A model generated the notes under the pieces. It was not told where the DNA came from, made no database searches, and saw only the letters and a list, made by a program, of their open reading frames with translations. Below, in pieces: positions 57,001-64,000 of a stretch of 64,000 nucleotides of DNA (positions are counted from its first letter, which is position 1; each line of letters begins with the position of its first letter). The position numbers and the translations under genes were made by a program. Where the stretch lies: contig NZ_CP160680.1 of assembly GCF_040784935.1 (NCBI RefSeq), positions 5,189,802-5,253,801 on the forward strand, given 5' to 3'. The DNA comes from Lewinella sp. LCG006 (lineage in GTDB: Bacteria; Bacteroidota; Bacteroidia; Chitinophagales; Saprospiraceae).

Positions 57001-57511
57001 AGCTTTTAGTGGGGCCAGTGGCAGTGCATTCATTCGCTCGGTAGTAGATCTCAGCGCTTACGCTGGAGAAACAGTCTTGATACGTTTCCGTTTCGGATCA
57101 AATGACAATGGTGCCCGTGAAGGTTGGTACGTAGACGATATCTCCCTGATGGGGAATCTGGTAACGGTGACCAATACCGCCTGTACGGATAATGATGGGG
57201 AAGCATTGTGTAGCTCCGTTACTACCATCCTCAACGGAATTATTGAGTCAACAGAAAATTTGGTGCAAGACTTGCCTTTAAGCTTGTTTCCCAACCCCAC
57301 CAGTGGCCAATTTGTGCTCAGCTTGCCTCAGCCAATGACCAATCGGGTAGATGTACAGATTCGCAGCGTTGAAGGTCGATTGTTAGAAAGTTTTCAATAC
57401 GATAATTTCTATCGCGAAACGTTAGATGTAGCTTATCTCCCTGCAGGTGTTTACATCCTTCAGTTCCGCACAGAGGAAGGATTGACTACCCGTAAGTTGA
57501 TCGTGGAATAA
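54032..57511 (+). CDS. M36 (fungalysin-type) metalloprotease, T9SS-secreted
   Basis: 1159 residues, signal peptide ending LLAQ (about 22). Order of parts: FTP-type propeptide (about 50-130), M36 catalytic region with a protease-associated (PA) insert (about 450-560, MIDRGECQFGSKALAAQEAGA), zinc site HEYGH at 579-583 with third ligand Glu607 (GEGWSDW), a DUF11-like domain (about 780-880), a jellyroll domain (about 880-1050, GWYVDDISLMG) and a type A sorting domain (LFPNPTSGQFVL, final KLIVE). It digests proteins outside the cell after T9SS export and propeptide removal. A terminator follows 33 bp after the stop. Confidence 0.92.
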   Translation: MLKNATILGLAMLFGCQVLLAQVERPLEMADQYLQTHFDNLGLTARDVANYQVSSKVVTKHNKLTHVYLQQSHQDIPVHNAIFNLNIMANGKMLSFGNRFVPDLASKVNTTQPGITPAQAVTAVQTYFGLPIDSGLKLARQMSPREFVFDHIGLALEPINVDLMYQPLDDNVRLVWNVEYYEKTAAHWWMARVDALTGEMLDYHDQVVHCEFDHPVQEECPEDKISVPAALTFFTGPGEGGSYRAYPLYTESPNHGPRELLVDPADEVASPFGWHDVDGQEGHEYTITRGNNVHAYHDIFNQNESIGDEPDGGDSLCFDFPLDLSMARPYMQLDAATTNLFFWNNLIHDVMYQYGFDEESGNFQQNNYGRGGAEGDYVQAEALDGSGTNNANFGTPADGGRPRMQMYLWGGSLPVLPPPSLEVTAPEAVQGNYEFLQATFGGDLPNGSPEVEVVLVSDTIGVSSDACEPIINADELFGKVAMIDRGECQFGSKALAAQEAGAVAVIICNNIGEPIFAAAGGDVGDQVNIPVVMISLQDCNELKLALPGVMIQLTGTVAEVPLPGPTGRDSDFDNGVIVHEYGHGISNRLTAGPNQGGCLSNLEQAGEGWSDWFALIMTTTSADFAEEARGIGTYADGEPITGGGIRPFPYSRDMTIDPHTYADINSVSVPHGVGSVWCVTIWDMYWNLVDEYGFDDDLYNGTGGNNLAIQLVMDGLKLQPCNPTFIEARDAILQADEVNNNGANRCLIWETFARRGLGVSAVEGGEEAFDKPDTCPPAFRVTKSAVAETFAGDVITYELDIVNGRINAITGAVVLDQLPEGTTLVEGSSDCDLTVEDGFLIINIGDAASGQAFTCTYQLQTDDAEFTYPVFEDRISGASNWDFSSLLGSSTWQLRLNNTNTGLLSFFARSVEEVSDQLLVLEQPVFLDGLHPGLVFYHQFRTETDVDGGVVEISINGGEDWEDVGAENFIENGYNSQLLADSGNPLGGRPAFSGASGSAFIRSVVDLSAYAGETVLIRFRFGSNDNGAREGWYVDDISLMGNLVTVTNTACTDNDGEALCSSVTTILNGIIESTENLVQDLPLSLFPNPTSGQFVLSLPQPMTNRVDVQIRSVEGRLLESFQYDNFYRETLDVAYLPAGVYILQFRTEEGLTTRKLIVE

Positions 57512-57544
57512 AGCAGGAAGCACTGCTAACTGTAATTAATAATT

Positions 57545-57588
57545 AAAGCGTGTTCGATAAGTCATTCCTTGTCGAACACGCTTTTTTT
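57545..57588 (+). terminator. Rho-independent terminator of the M36 protease gene
   Basis: Stem AAAGCGTGTTCGA (57545-57557) and TCGAACACGCTTT (57572-57584) followed by a T-run, 33 bp after the stop codon. Confidence 0.88.
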
Positions 57589-57657
57589 AGAAAAAAAACA
57601 ACGTTTACACTTTTACACTATTCCAACCAATCAACCCTCGAACCAACCAACCAATCA

Positions 57658-59340
57658 TCACCATCCAGCCGCCTGACCATCCTTGCGGCTTTCGGAAGCA
57701 CCATAGTAAACACCATCTTTATACATAATAGCCTGGTAACCTCCATACGGGCCTAGCGCATACTGAATTTGATGCCCTTTGTACATTAGGGCACGAATGA
57801 TCTCATAATCAAAACCTGATTCCATTTGTAGGTAACCGCCGTCGGTCATCTCTTCCCCCGTAGGCTGACTAGAGCCGCCGTGATTGATTCGGGGAGCATC
57901 GCCAGCTTCTTGGAGGCCCATGCCGAAATCGATGAGGTTCACTACGATCTGTACGTGCCCTTGGGGTTGCATGGCCCCGCCCATCAGGCCGAAGCTAACG
58001 TAGGGCTCACCATCTTTGGTGATGAAAGCAGGAATGATGGTATGAAAAGGACGCTTGCCAGGTTCGTAAGTATTGAAATGCCCTTCTTCAAGCGTAAACA
58101 ATTCGCCTCTATCTTGGAGGATAAAGCCTAAGCCGGGAGGTGTCATGCCTGAGCCCATGCCGCGGTAGTTGCTTTGGATCAGAGAGACCATATTACCTTC
58201 TTCATCCGCCACCGTTAGGTAAATGGTGTCTCCGTCTTTCAATTGTCCGGGTTCGTAACTCCTGCCAGCACGATCGGGATTGATTAAGGGCCTACGCTCA
58301 TCGGCATAAGCTTTGGAAATCAACCAATCAACCGGAATTTCATTAAAGGCAGGATCAGCATAAAACTTTGCCCTGTCCTCAAAGGCGAGTTTTTTGGCTT
58401 CCACCAGCAGGTGCCAGTATTCGGGACTATCAAAACCCATTGCCGCAATATCATAAGCTTCCAAAATATTGAGCATTTGCAGTGCAGCAATGCCCTGCCC
58501 ATTAGGGGGTAATTCCCAAATATCATACCCACGGTAATTGGTAGAAACGGGCTCCACCCACTCTGAATGATGGTTTTTTAGATCATCCATCGTCAGAAAT
58601 CCGCCATTTTCTAACATGTATTTGGCGATGGTTGCTGCAATAGGGCCTTCGTAAAAGCCTGCTCTTCCCTTGGCAGCAATCTGACTAAGGGTATTGGCCA
58701 AGCCTGGATTTTTGAAAATCTCTCCCTTGCGGGGCGTGTGACCATTAGGCATATAAGTCTCCGCAAAGCCAGGAAATTTGGAAAGGATAGGTGCGGAACG
58801 GTCCATGTACCAGGCTACGAGCTCCGTTACCGGGAAACCTTCCGTAGCATAATCAATCGCAGGCTGTAGGACCTCCTGCATCGGTAAGCTGCCAAATTTT
58901 CCGTGGAGTTCCAGCCAGCCGTCTACGCAGCCTGGTACCGATACCGGTAATGGTCCGTGCGGAGGGATGGAAGTATAACCCTTGTCTTTAAAATAATCCA
59001 AGGTCAGACTTTGCGGAGAGCGTCCACTAGCATTGAGGCCATAAAGCTGCTTGGTTTTTGCGTCCCATACAATCGCAAATAAATCGCCACCAATCCCGTT
59101 TCCAGTGGGTTCAACCAAGCCCAAGGTCGCATTGGCTGCAATGGCGGCATCAATGGCATTGCCTCCTCCTTTCATAATTTCCAAGGCTACTTGGGTAGCC
59201 AAGGGATGGGACGTCGCCGCCATTCCGTGCCGGGCAATCACTTCTGACCGGGTCGCAAAAGGCTTTCCGGTAATACGATCCTGAGCGGAGAGCAACAAAA
59301 AAGTAAAGCAAAATGATAAGGTCAGTAGCGAACGATTCAT
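57658..59340 (-). CDS. ggt: Gamma-glutamyltransferase
   Basis: 560 residues, signal peptide ending LLSAQ (about 20). GGGNAIDAAIAANATLGLVEPTGNGIGGDLFAIVWD (58 onward) is the N-terminal signature. The nucleophile is probably Thr372, in DTIYLTVADEEGNMVSLIQSN; the usual TTH is TIY here. GSGMTPPGLGFILQDRG lies in the small subunit. GGT self-cleaves into two chains and hydrolyses or transfers the gamma-glutamyl group of glutathione and related peptides in the periplasm. TonB receptor gene is upstream on the same strand, but a terminator lies between them. Confidence 0.88.
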   Translation of the reverse strand: MNRSLLTLSFCFTFLLLSAQDRITGKPFATRSEVIARHGMAATSHPLATQVALEIMKGGGNAIDAAIAANATLGLVEPTGNGIGGDLFAIVWDAKTKQLYGLNASGRSPQSLTLDYFKDKGYTSIPPHGPLPVSVPGCVDGWLELHGKFGSLPMQEVLQPAIDYATEGFPVTELVAWYMDRSAPILSKFPGFAETYMPNGHTPRKGEIFKNPGLANTLSQIAAKGRAGFYEGPIAATIAKYMLENGGFLTMDDLKNHHSEWVEPVSTNYRGYDIWELPPNGQGIAALQMLNILEAYDIAAMGFDSPEYWHLLVEAKKLAFEDRAKFYADPAFNEIPVDWLISKAYADERRPLINPDRAGRSYEPGQLKDGDTIYLTVADEEGNMVSLIQSNYRGMGSGMTPPGLGFILQDRGELFTLEEGHFNTYEPGKRPFHTIIPAFITKDGEPYVSFGLMGGAMQPQGHVQIVVNLIDFGMGLQEAGDAPRINHGGSSQPTGEEMTDGGYLQMESGFDYEIIRALMYKGHQIQYALGPYGGYQAIMYKDGVYYGASESRKDGQAAGW

Positions 59341-59402
59341 TGACTAGGCTTTTTTACTAAACCTCTAAGCTATAAAAAATCTTACGGTTCATCGCCAGAT
59401 GG

Positions 59403-59447
59403 AAAAAAGTTGCGCCGACCATCCCTCCAAAGAGGTCCGGCCGGCGC
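59403..59447 (-). terminator. Terminator of the TonB receptor gene
   Basis: On the minus strand a GC-rich hairpin (GCGCCG at 59447-59442 pairing with CGGCGC at 59417-59412, plus GACC/GGTC inside) is followed by a T-run at 59408-59403. It ends transcription before ggt. Confidence 0.7.
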
Positions 59448-59483
59448 GCAGAAGGGCATTAATCATAGGTGTGGATGAATTTC

Positions 59484-61781
59484 CTAAAACTTGTAATCCA
59501 GGCGTAGGGTAACGTTTCTTGGTGCTTCCAACAGTGCCGGACGAATGGTGTATTCTTCGTTGAAGACATTGCCCAAAATGAAGGTGGCTTTTATTTTTTC
59601 GCTAGGAGCATAAGCTACACGTACATTGTGCAACCAATAGCCGTCATTGTCCTTTTGGCGATAGTCGTTCAACCCGTTGATAAAGAGCAAGAACAAGGCA
59701 TCAATGGCTTCCATATTACTGTTGTAAAAGGACTCTACGCCCAGGCGAAATTTCCCAAGTTCTACTTCGCCGTCAAACTTGAAGCTATTGCGGAAACGGT
59801 ATTTAAGAACATTTTCTGAGCTTGAAGAGCCAATCGCATTTTTGCCCCCCAGCGTACTACCATCGGGTGGAACATTGGTATCAAACTCATCAAATTGAGG
59901 GTCGATAGTGACCAGTCCAGTCAGCAATTGAAATGGAACACTACCCAGTTTTCCGCGGCCCGCGATGGTGAATTCCAGGCCTTTAATATTTGTACCACCA
60001 ATATTGATCGACTGAAACCCAGACCCCGTCCAGTTGAATTCAATCATGTCTTCGTACTTCATGTAGAAGGCAGTGACATCCACAAAGCCTTCAAAAGCAC
60101 CCAGGCGATAGCCTTGCTTTAAGCCAATCTCAGCCGACCACCCGGTCTCTGATCCTAAATCTGGACTAGGCTGGATAAAGAATCCACCAGCATTGGTGAA
60201 AATAAATTTTTCCGCTATAGTAGGGTAGCGGTAGCCTTGTCCCCAGCTGGCCCTGAGGAAGGTGCCTTCAGTAGCTTGGTAATTCAAACCAAGTCGGAAT
60301 ACCGGACGACTTTCTTCCTCTGTAGTAGGGAGAATTGTTCGTTGGACATTGTTGAGTACATAGTCGAAGCCAGGGTTATTGAGCTTGTTGTATTCATAAC
60401 GAAAGCCAAAGGAGGCATTCAAGCGTTGGCCGAATTTTTTATCCAATTGGGCGAAAGCCGCATAGTTTTGGGAAGTAAAGGTAGTATCCCCGTACAATTC
60501 AGCCTCAACCCCTGTACCACTGGCGACTAAACCACTGGTCATGACGAGTGCTGCTCGCTCAAACTTGCGCTGAAACTGGTATTCGGCGTAGTAAAGATTT
60601 GAACGGTTGCTTTGGTTACGGTCGTTGTCGTTGTCTACACTATAAAAGCGCCCCAGAAAGCGATGGCGATTGTTGTTCTTATCGTAGTAGGTAAGGCTGG
60701 GGTCGAGGTTGTAGCGAAAACGCTTCCTGGTAGCCAGGGTAGTGGTATCCCCCACGTAGGCGGTTTCAATACCCGACCAGTAGAAATAAGAACCACTTTC
60801 TCCTACATTGAAATTGCCAGATAGCCCGTAGGTCAGCCGATCGCTGGCCCGGTGGCGGACGTTGAAGTTGGCGCGACCAAACTTGCGGAAGACATCCTTG
60901 CGGAAGCTTTCATCGTTGAGGTAATACCCCCCAAGCACCAAATCAACTTTGTCAAATTTTTGTCGATGACTAAGGCTGGCTCCCAAGCTACGGGGAGCAC
61001 TGTCCCACCATTTAAGTTCCTCTCTTTTAGGTGTTAGGTGCACGGTAGAGAATAAAGAACCTTTCGTAATGGGGGTAGAAGTGGCATAAGCTGTCCTAAC
61101 ATTAACAATTCCATTCAATGCCGAAGAGCCATAGAGCGCGGAAGCTGCCCCTTTGATAACTTCCACTTGTTGGATAACTTCCAGGGGCACATCATCCCAT
61201 TGCGGAAAACCTGCATCGGCTTGCAAGATGGGCACATCGTCCATCAACAGAAGCACACGACTTCCGGCCCCCTGGCTGTAGCCAGACCCTCCCCGGATAT
61301 TAGCTTGTCCATCGACAACGGTGACGCCCGGCACCTTTTGCAGCGCATCATCAAGCGTAAGTTTACCCGTACTTTCAATCAAGTCAGGGCGAAGGATTTC
61401 GAGGGAAACCGTTACTTCACTTAAAGGTTTTTCGTACTTGCTACTACTTACTGTAGCGGTTTGTAGCAAGGTGGCAGCCTCCGCCAGTTCAAAATCCCAG
61501 CTTGTTATTTCCCCGGCTTTGACCGTTAGACTGGCAGTTGCCGTAGTATAACCCAGGTAATTGACGCTTACTTCGTAGGTGCCTGCGTTGAGTTGAAGCT
61601 CAAAAAAACCGTCATAGTCAGTAACGGTACCGGCGCCTCGTGCGCTTACGGTAGCAGCAATGAGGGGCTCACCGGACTGTGCATCAGTGACTTTTCCCTT
61701 AATGGTACCCGTCTGGGCAAAAGTTAGGGTAGTGAGATGCAGGCTCAAGAGCAGCCCGCAAAATCGTGCGAAATGCAGCAT
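59484..61781 (-). CDS. TonB-dependent receptor with carboxypeptidase-regulatory domain
   Basis: 765 residues, signal peptide ending TFAQ (about 23). CarboxypepD_reg-like domain at about 27-110, then a plug with DALQKVPGVTVVDGQANIRGGSGYSQGAGSRVLLLMDDVPI and VEVIKGAASALYGSSALNGIVNV, then a barrel ending NVTLRLDYKF. It is of the FecA/BtuB/CirA size class rather than SusC. Substrate cannot be told; no siderophore or cobalamin gene sits next to it. A terminator follows at 59447-59403. Confidence 0.88.
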   Translation of the reverse strand: MLHFARFCGLLLSLHLTTLTFAQTGTIKGKVTDAQSGEPLIAATVSARGAGTVTDYDGFFELQLNAGTYEVSVNYLGYTTATASLTVKAGEITSWDFELAEAATLLQTATVSSSKYEKPLSEVTVSLEILRPDLIESTGKLTLDDALQKVPGVTVVDGQANIRGGSGYSQGAGSRVLLLMDDVPILQADAGFPQWDDVPLEVIQQVEVIKGAASALYGSSALNGIVNVRTAYATSTPITKGSLFSTVHLTPKREELKWWDSAPRSLGASLSHRQKFDKVDLVLGGYYLNDESFRKDVFRKFGRANFNVRHRASDRLTYGLSGNFNVGESGSYFYWSGIETAYVGDTTTLATRKRFRYNLDPSLTYYDKNNNRHRFLGRFYSVDNDNDRNQSNRSNLYYAEYQFQRKFERAALVMTSGLVASGTGVEAELYGDTTFTSQNYAAFAQLDKKFGQRLNASFGFRYEYNKLNNPGFDYVLNNVQRTILPTTEEESRPVFRLGLNYQATEGTFLRASWGQGYRYPTIAEKFIFTNAGGFFIQPSPDLGSETGWSAEIGLKQGYRLGAFEGFVDVTAFYMKYEDMIEFNWTGSGFQSINIGGTNIKGLEFTIAGRGKLGSVPFQLLTGLVTIDPQFDEFDTNVPPDGSTLGGKNAIGSSSSENVLKYRFRNSFKFDGEVELGKFRLGVESFYNSNMEAIDALFLLFINGLNDYRQKDNDGYWLHNVRVAYAPSEKIKATFILGNVFNEEYTIRPALLEAPRNVTLRLDYKF

Positions 61782-62225
61782 AATTGAATGTTTATCCGTT
61801 GTTAGAATACCAAGCCCAAGTAGTTGGCATAGTAAAAATTATCCAGGAAGGGAATTCTGAGCCGTAAAGCTCTAAAGAAGAGGAAGTGTGGATAGTTGCG
61901 AAGTGCTCAAATTCTAAATTGAGACGCTGCAAGATATATCTTTGTGTGAAAATTTTAAAATTTCCTGATTGAAATGCCGTCTATTAGCAATAAAATTCTT
62001 GTTCAATCCTTTATACTGTCGGCAAAATTAGCCAATATTGCGTCTGAATTAAGTGACGGAACAAAAATAACTGATTCCATTCCTGCCTGCGTACCGCAGG
62101 TAGGCAGGTTTGATTCGCTAAAATTTTCTAAGCAAGCAACTAAAAGGAGCTTGCGTGAAAATATTCGCGAATCGTTGGGAAAAATGGAATCAGTTATTTC
62201 CGTCAAAAAATTAAATCTTGTACAA
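61782..62225. other. Long leader region with promoter and nested inverted repeat
   Basis: 444 bp. A consensus -7 box TATCTTTG stands at 61937-61944 and a nested inverted repeat at 62056-62204 sits between it and the ATG at 62226. The frame is open from 61974 to that ATG with no stop, but the extension is not protein-like and would bury the signal peptide. Confidence 0.5.
62056..62204. repeat. Nested inverted repeat element (copy 2)
   Basis: Outer arms AAATAACTGATTCCATT (62065-62081) and AATGGAATCAGTTATTT (62183-62199) are perfectly complementary over 17 bp. Within lie CCTGCCTGC/GCAGG-type hairpin (about 62082-62108) and a weaker GATTCGC/GCGAATC pair. It shares the inner hairpin with the element at 23704-23805. 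Confidence 0.65.
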
Positions 62226-63029
62226 ATGAAGAAATTTTTCCTTTTACCTCTTTTTGCCTTACTACTAGGCAATTTTCAGTTGACTGCACAGAGCGGTTGT
62301 ACCCCGGAAGAAATGCTGCCGGATACCGTTATTGTACTGCCCTTGCCTTTCCAGGAAGATTTTCCTGAGCGTGGTATTCAGGATACGGCCTGTGTGGCAG
62401 GTTACTACGAGACCGTTATCCAGGTACGTATTCCTCAAACAATTGCTATTGGTACTACGGAGGTGGCGATCTCTCAGGTAGCGATTACTGACCAGGGAAT
62501 TACCGACCTACCCGCTAGTTTTGATTACGTTTGTGATCCTCCCAGCTGTGTATTCTTGCCAGAGGAAGTGGGTTGTATCCAATTGTATGGTGAAGCTACT
62601 GCCGCTGATGTAGGCATGCACAATCTGAAGATCAATGTTTTGATCTCTACGCAGTTAGCTGCACTTCCCTACACTTTGCCTGACGGCCAGTTGGTGCCAG
62701 GTAACTACTTCTTCTTCGTACGTCCTGAAGGCAGTGAAAACTGCTTGGTAGATGCTGCGGAAGTAACAGAGAATGCTTTTGATCTACGCATTCAACCCAA
62801 CCCGTTTTCTGATTTCTCGGATATTTTTGTGGACCTTCCTCAAGGAGGAAAGTACGACTTGCAGGTATTTAACACCCTTGGTACTTTGGTACAACAGAAG
62901 TCTTTGGAACTCGTAAGCGGACAGAATTCTTTGCGATTTGATGGTTCTAACCTTGCAACGGGAATGTATATCTTCCGCCTGCAGCAGGGAGCACAAGCCG
63001 CCTCTGGTCGTTTGTTGATCCAGCGCTAA
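62226..63029 (+). CDS. Secreted protein with T9SS sorting domain
   Basis: 267 residues from the ATG at 62226; signal peptide ends near LTAQ (22). The N-terminal domain (QSGCTPEEMLPDTVIVLPLP) is beta-rich and has no known catalytic motif. The C-terminus is a type A sorting domain: IQPNPFSDFSDIFV, LQVFNTLGTLVQQ and LATGMYIFRLQQG, ending RLLIQR. It should be exported by T9SS and surface-anchored or released. The next gene encodes a related N-terminus, so the two are probably paralogues. Function unknown. Confidence 0.75.
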   Translation: MKKFFLLPLFALLLGNFQLTAQSGCTPEEMLPDTVIVLPLPFQEDFPERGIQDTACVAGYYETVIQVRIPQTIAIGTTEVAISQVAITDQGITDLPASFDYVCDPPSCVFLPEEVGCIQLYGEATAADVGMHNLKINVLISTQLAALPYTLPDGQLVPGNYFFFVRPEGSENCLVDAAEVTENAFDLRIQPNPFSDFSDIFVDLPQGGKYDLQVFNTLGTLVQQKSLELVSGQNSLRFDGSNLATGMYIFRLQQGAQAASGRLLIQR

Positions 63030-63250
63030 GCGCGTTTTTGGTAAAAGGATAAAAAATAAAGTCAGGTGGTTGAAAAATGCCCATTATCGGCCATCTGACC
63101 ATTTCCTTTTCCATCTGCCTTTCTTCGAATTATAGCAACTCCAAGCAGTGACGTAACCCAGGTTTTACGTCCATATATAAGGAATTTCGATATTTCCTTA
63201 TCTTTCTACTGGAACTATCTACTTTTTTCCGCCCACTAACAGTAGAAACT

Positions 63251-64000
63251 ATGTTGCGAATTGTACTCAACTTGCTGTTTATCAGCGTTTTTTCTTTGTC
63301 AATTGCGGCCCAGACAGGCTGCCCGGGTTGTTTGATAGACTTACCTACACTACCCGAGGACACTATTTTTCTTTCCGCAGCTCCCGAAGGGCAAGCGGGT
63401 ATTTACTACGACGGAGACCTCAGTTTCCGATTGCCCAAGACCACCACACCCGTCAATGCAACCGACCCTACCATTCCTGCGGGGCTGGATATTTCCCAAT
63501 TTACGATCCTGGCCGTAGCAGGCTTGCCTGCCGGGATGAATTGGGAAGCTAGCCAGACCAATTTCGTTACGGAAGAAGGTACGGATGGTTGTGTGAAACT
63601 TTGTGGTACGCCTTTGCTGCCGGGGCTTTATATGGTGGAGGTTGTTATTGAAGCGGTCGTCTTGATTTTCCCTCAACAGACTTCTTTTTCTTTCCCCTTA
63701 CTCATTAATCCTGCACAGACAATAACAGAAGGCTTTACGGTTGTAAACAATAATGGCTGTGGTTCGGTGACGGCTTCTTTTATCAATAATGTTCCTTCCG
63801 GAGGGGCGGAAGGTTTTTCCTACCTCTGGTTTTTTAACAATGGAAATTCTACTACGGCAGAGAACCCGGCCGATCAGACCTACAATCAACCTGGTGAATA
63901 CCTGGTGAATTATCAAGCCATTGTAGACACGACCGGCTTTTTTATGACGCAAGTCCGAATTGAGCAATCTCCATGTACCGACTTGTTTTCAGCTTCGGAT
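63251..64000 (+). CDS. Secreted PKD-like protein, N-terminal part
   Basis: Partial: starts at the ATG at 63251 and remains open at the window end (250 codons). Signal peptide MLRIVLNLLFISVFSLSIAAQ. An N-terminal beta domain with TGCPGCLIDLPTLPEDTIFLSAAPEGQ resembles the start of the preceding protein in Cys and Pro-Asp-Thr placement. A PKD-like fold follows near residues 160-240 (YLWFFNNGNSTTAENPAD, QPGEYLVNYQA). A C-terminal sorting domain probably lies beyond the edge. Its near-consensus -7 box is TATCTTTC at 63199-63206. Confidence 0.75.
   Translation, partial: MLRIVLNLLFISVFSLSIAAQTGCPGCLIDLPTLPEDTIFLSAAPEGQAGIYYDGDLSFRLPKTTTPVNATDPTIPAGLDISQFTILAVAGLPAGMNWEASQTNFVTEEGTDGCVKLCGTPLLPGLYMVEVVIEAVVLIFPQQTSFSFPLLINPAQTITEGFTVVNNNGCGSVTASFINNVPSGGAEGFSYLWFFNNGNSTTAENPADQTYNQPGEYLVNYQAIVDTTGFFMTQVRIEQSPCTDLFSASD

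Noticed and set aside
61974-62225. In-frame 84-residue N-terminal extension of the secreted protein
   Set aside because: It translates the nested inverted repeat and would place the signal peptide internally; the ATG at 62226 is better.

Overview
This window looks like chromosome of a marine member of the Bacteroidota, most likely near Saprospiraceae/Lewinella. That placement is inferred from several things. There is a SusC/SusD pair with lipoprotein lyases, type IX secretion C-terminal sorting domains on secreted proteins, and a PorP/SprF outer-membrane protein. There are carboxypeptidase-regulatory-domain TonB receptors and several promoters of the Bacteroidota type (-7 box TAnnTTTG). No plasmid, phage or transposase gene is visible.

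Region 1 (1-14.8 kb, all on the minus strand) is an alginate utilisation locus. In transcription order it holds a GntR/FCD regulator, SusC, SusD, a 336-bp non-coding spacer, an NRAMP-like transporter, a PL6 lyase, two tandem PL7 lyases, a KdgF cupin, a hexuronate-type MFS carrier, an SDR that probably reduces DEH to KDG, and the start of KDG kinase (cut by the window edge). Together these bind alginate at the cell surface, cleave it, import the products and convert unsaturated uronate to KDG and then KDPG. No KDPG aldolase or PL15/PL17 exo-lyase is in the window. The regulator gene has a clear promoter overlapped by two near-identical palindromes, which suggests autoregulation.

Region 2 (15-29 kb) is housekeeping and accessory: an S10 peptidase, a LOG-fold protein coupled to coaE, an orphan LuxR-type response regulator, a TPMT-like methyltransferase, a TonB receptor, an SMP-30-like beta-propeller, a beta-lactamase-fold hydrolase, a class IV aminotransferase, a 104-bp tandem repeat array, and a PlsB-like acyltransferase coupled to ysxC.

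Region 3 (29-39.6 kb) holds a secreted esterase, a GH32 fructanase with a sugar-porter carrier, a three-gene ECF sigma / membrane protein / DUF4097-like operon, an AT-rich WG-repeat protein gene, and tRNA-Ser(TGA).

Region 4 (39.8-53.6 kb) is mostly core metabolism: a deoxynucleoside kinase, gatC, an ABC ATPase, a cobalamin adenosyltransferase, lpxB, surE, hemH, PorP/SprF, an NlpC/P60 protein with Ser in place of the catalytic Cys, an EVE-domain protein, a SpoU methyltransferase, a GT-C-like membrane protein and pyrG. Region 5 (54-64 kb) is secretion and uptake: an M36 metalloprotease with a sorting domain, gamma-glutamyltransferase, a TonB receptor and two related secreted proteins, the last cut by the window end.

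The intergenic spaces are unusually rich in short inverted and modular repeats. Several families recur at two or more sites and are the least explained part of the window.
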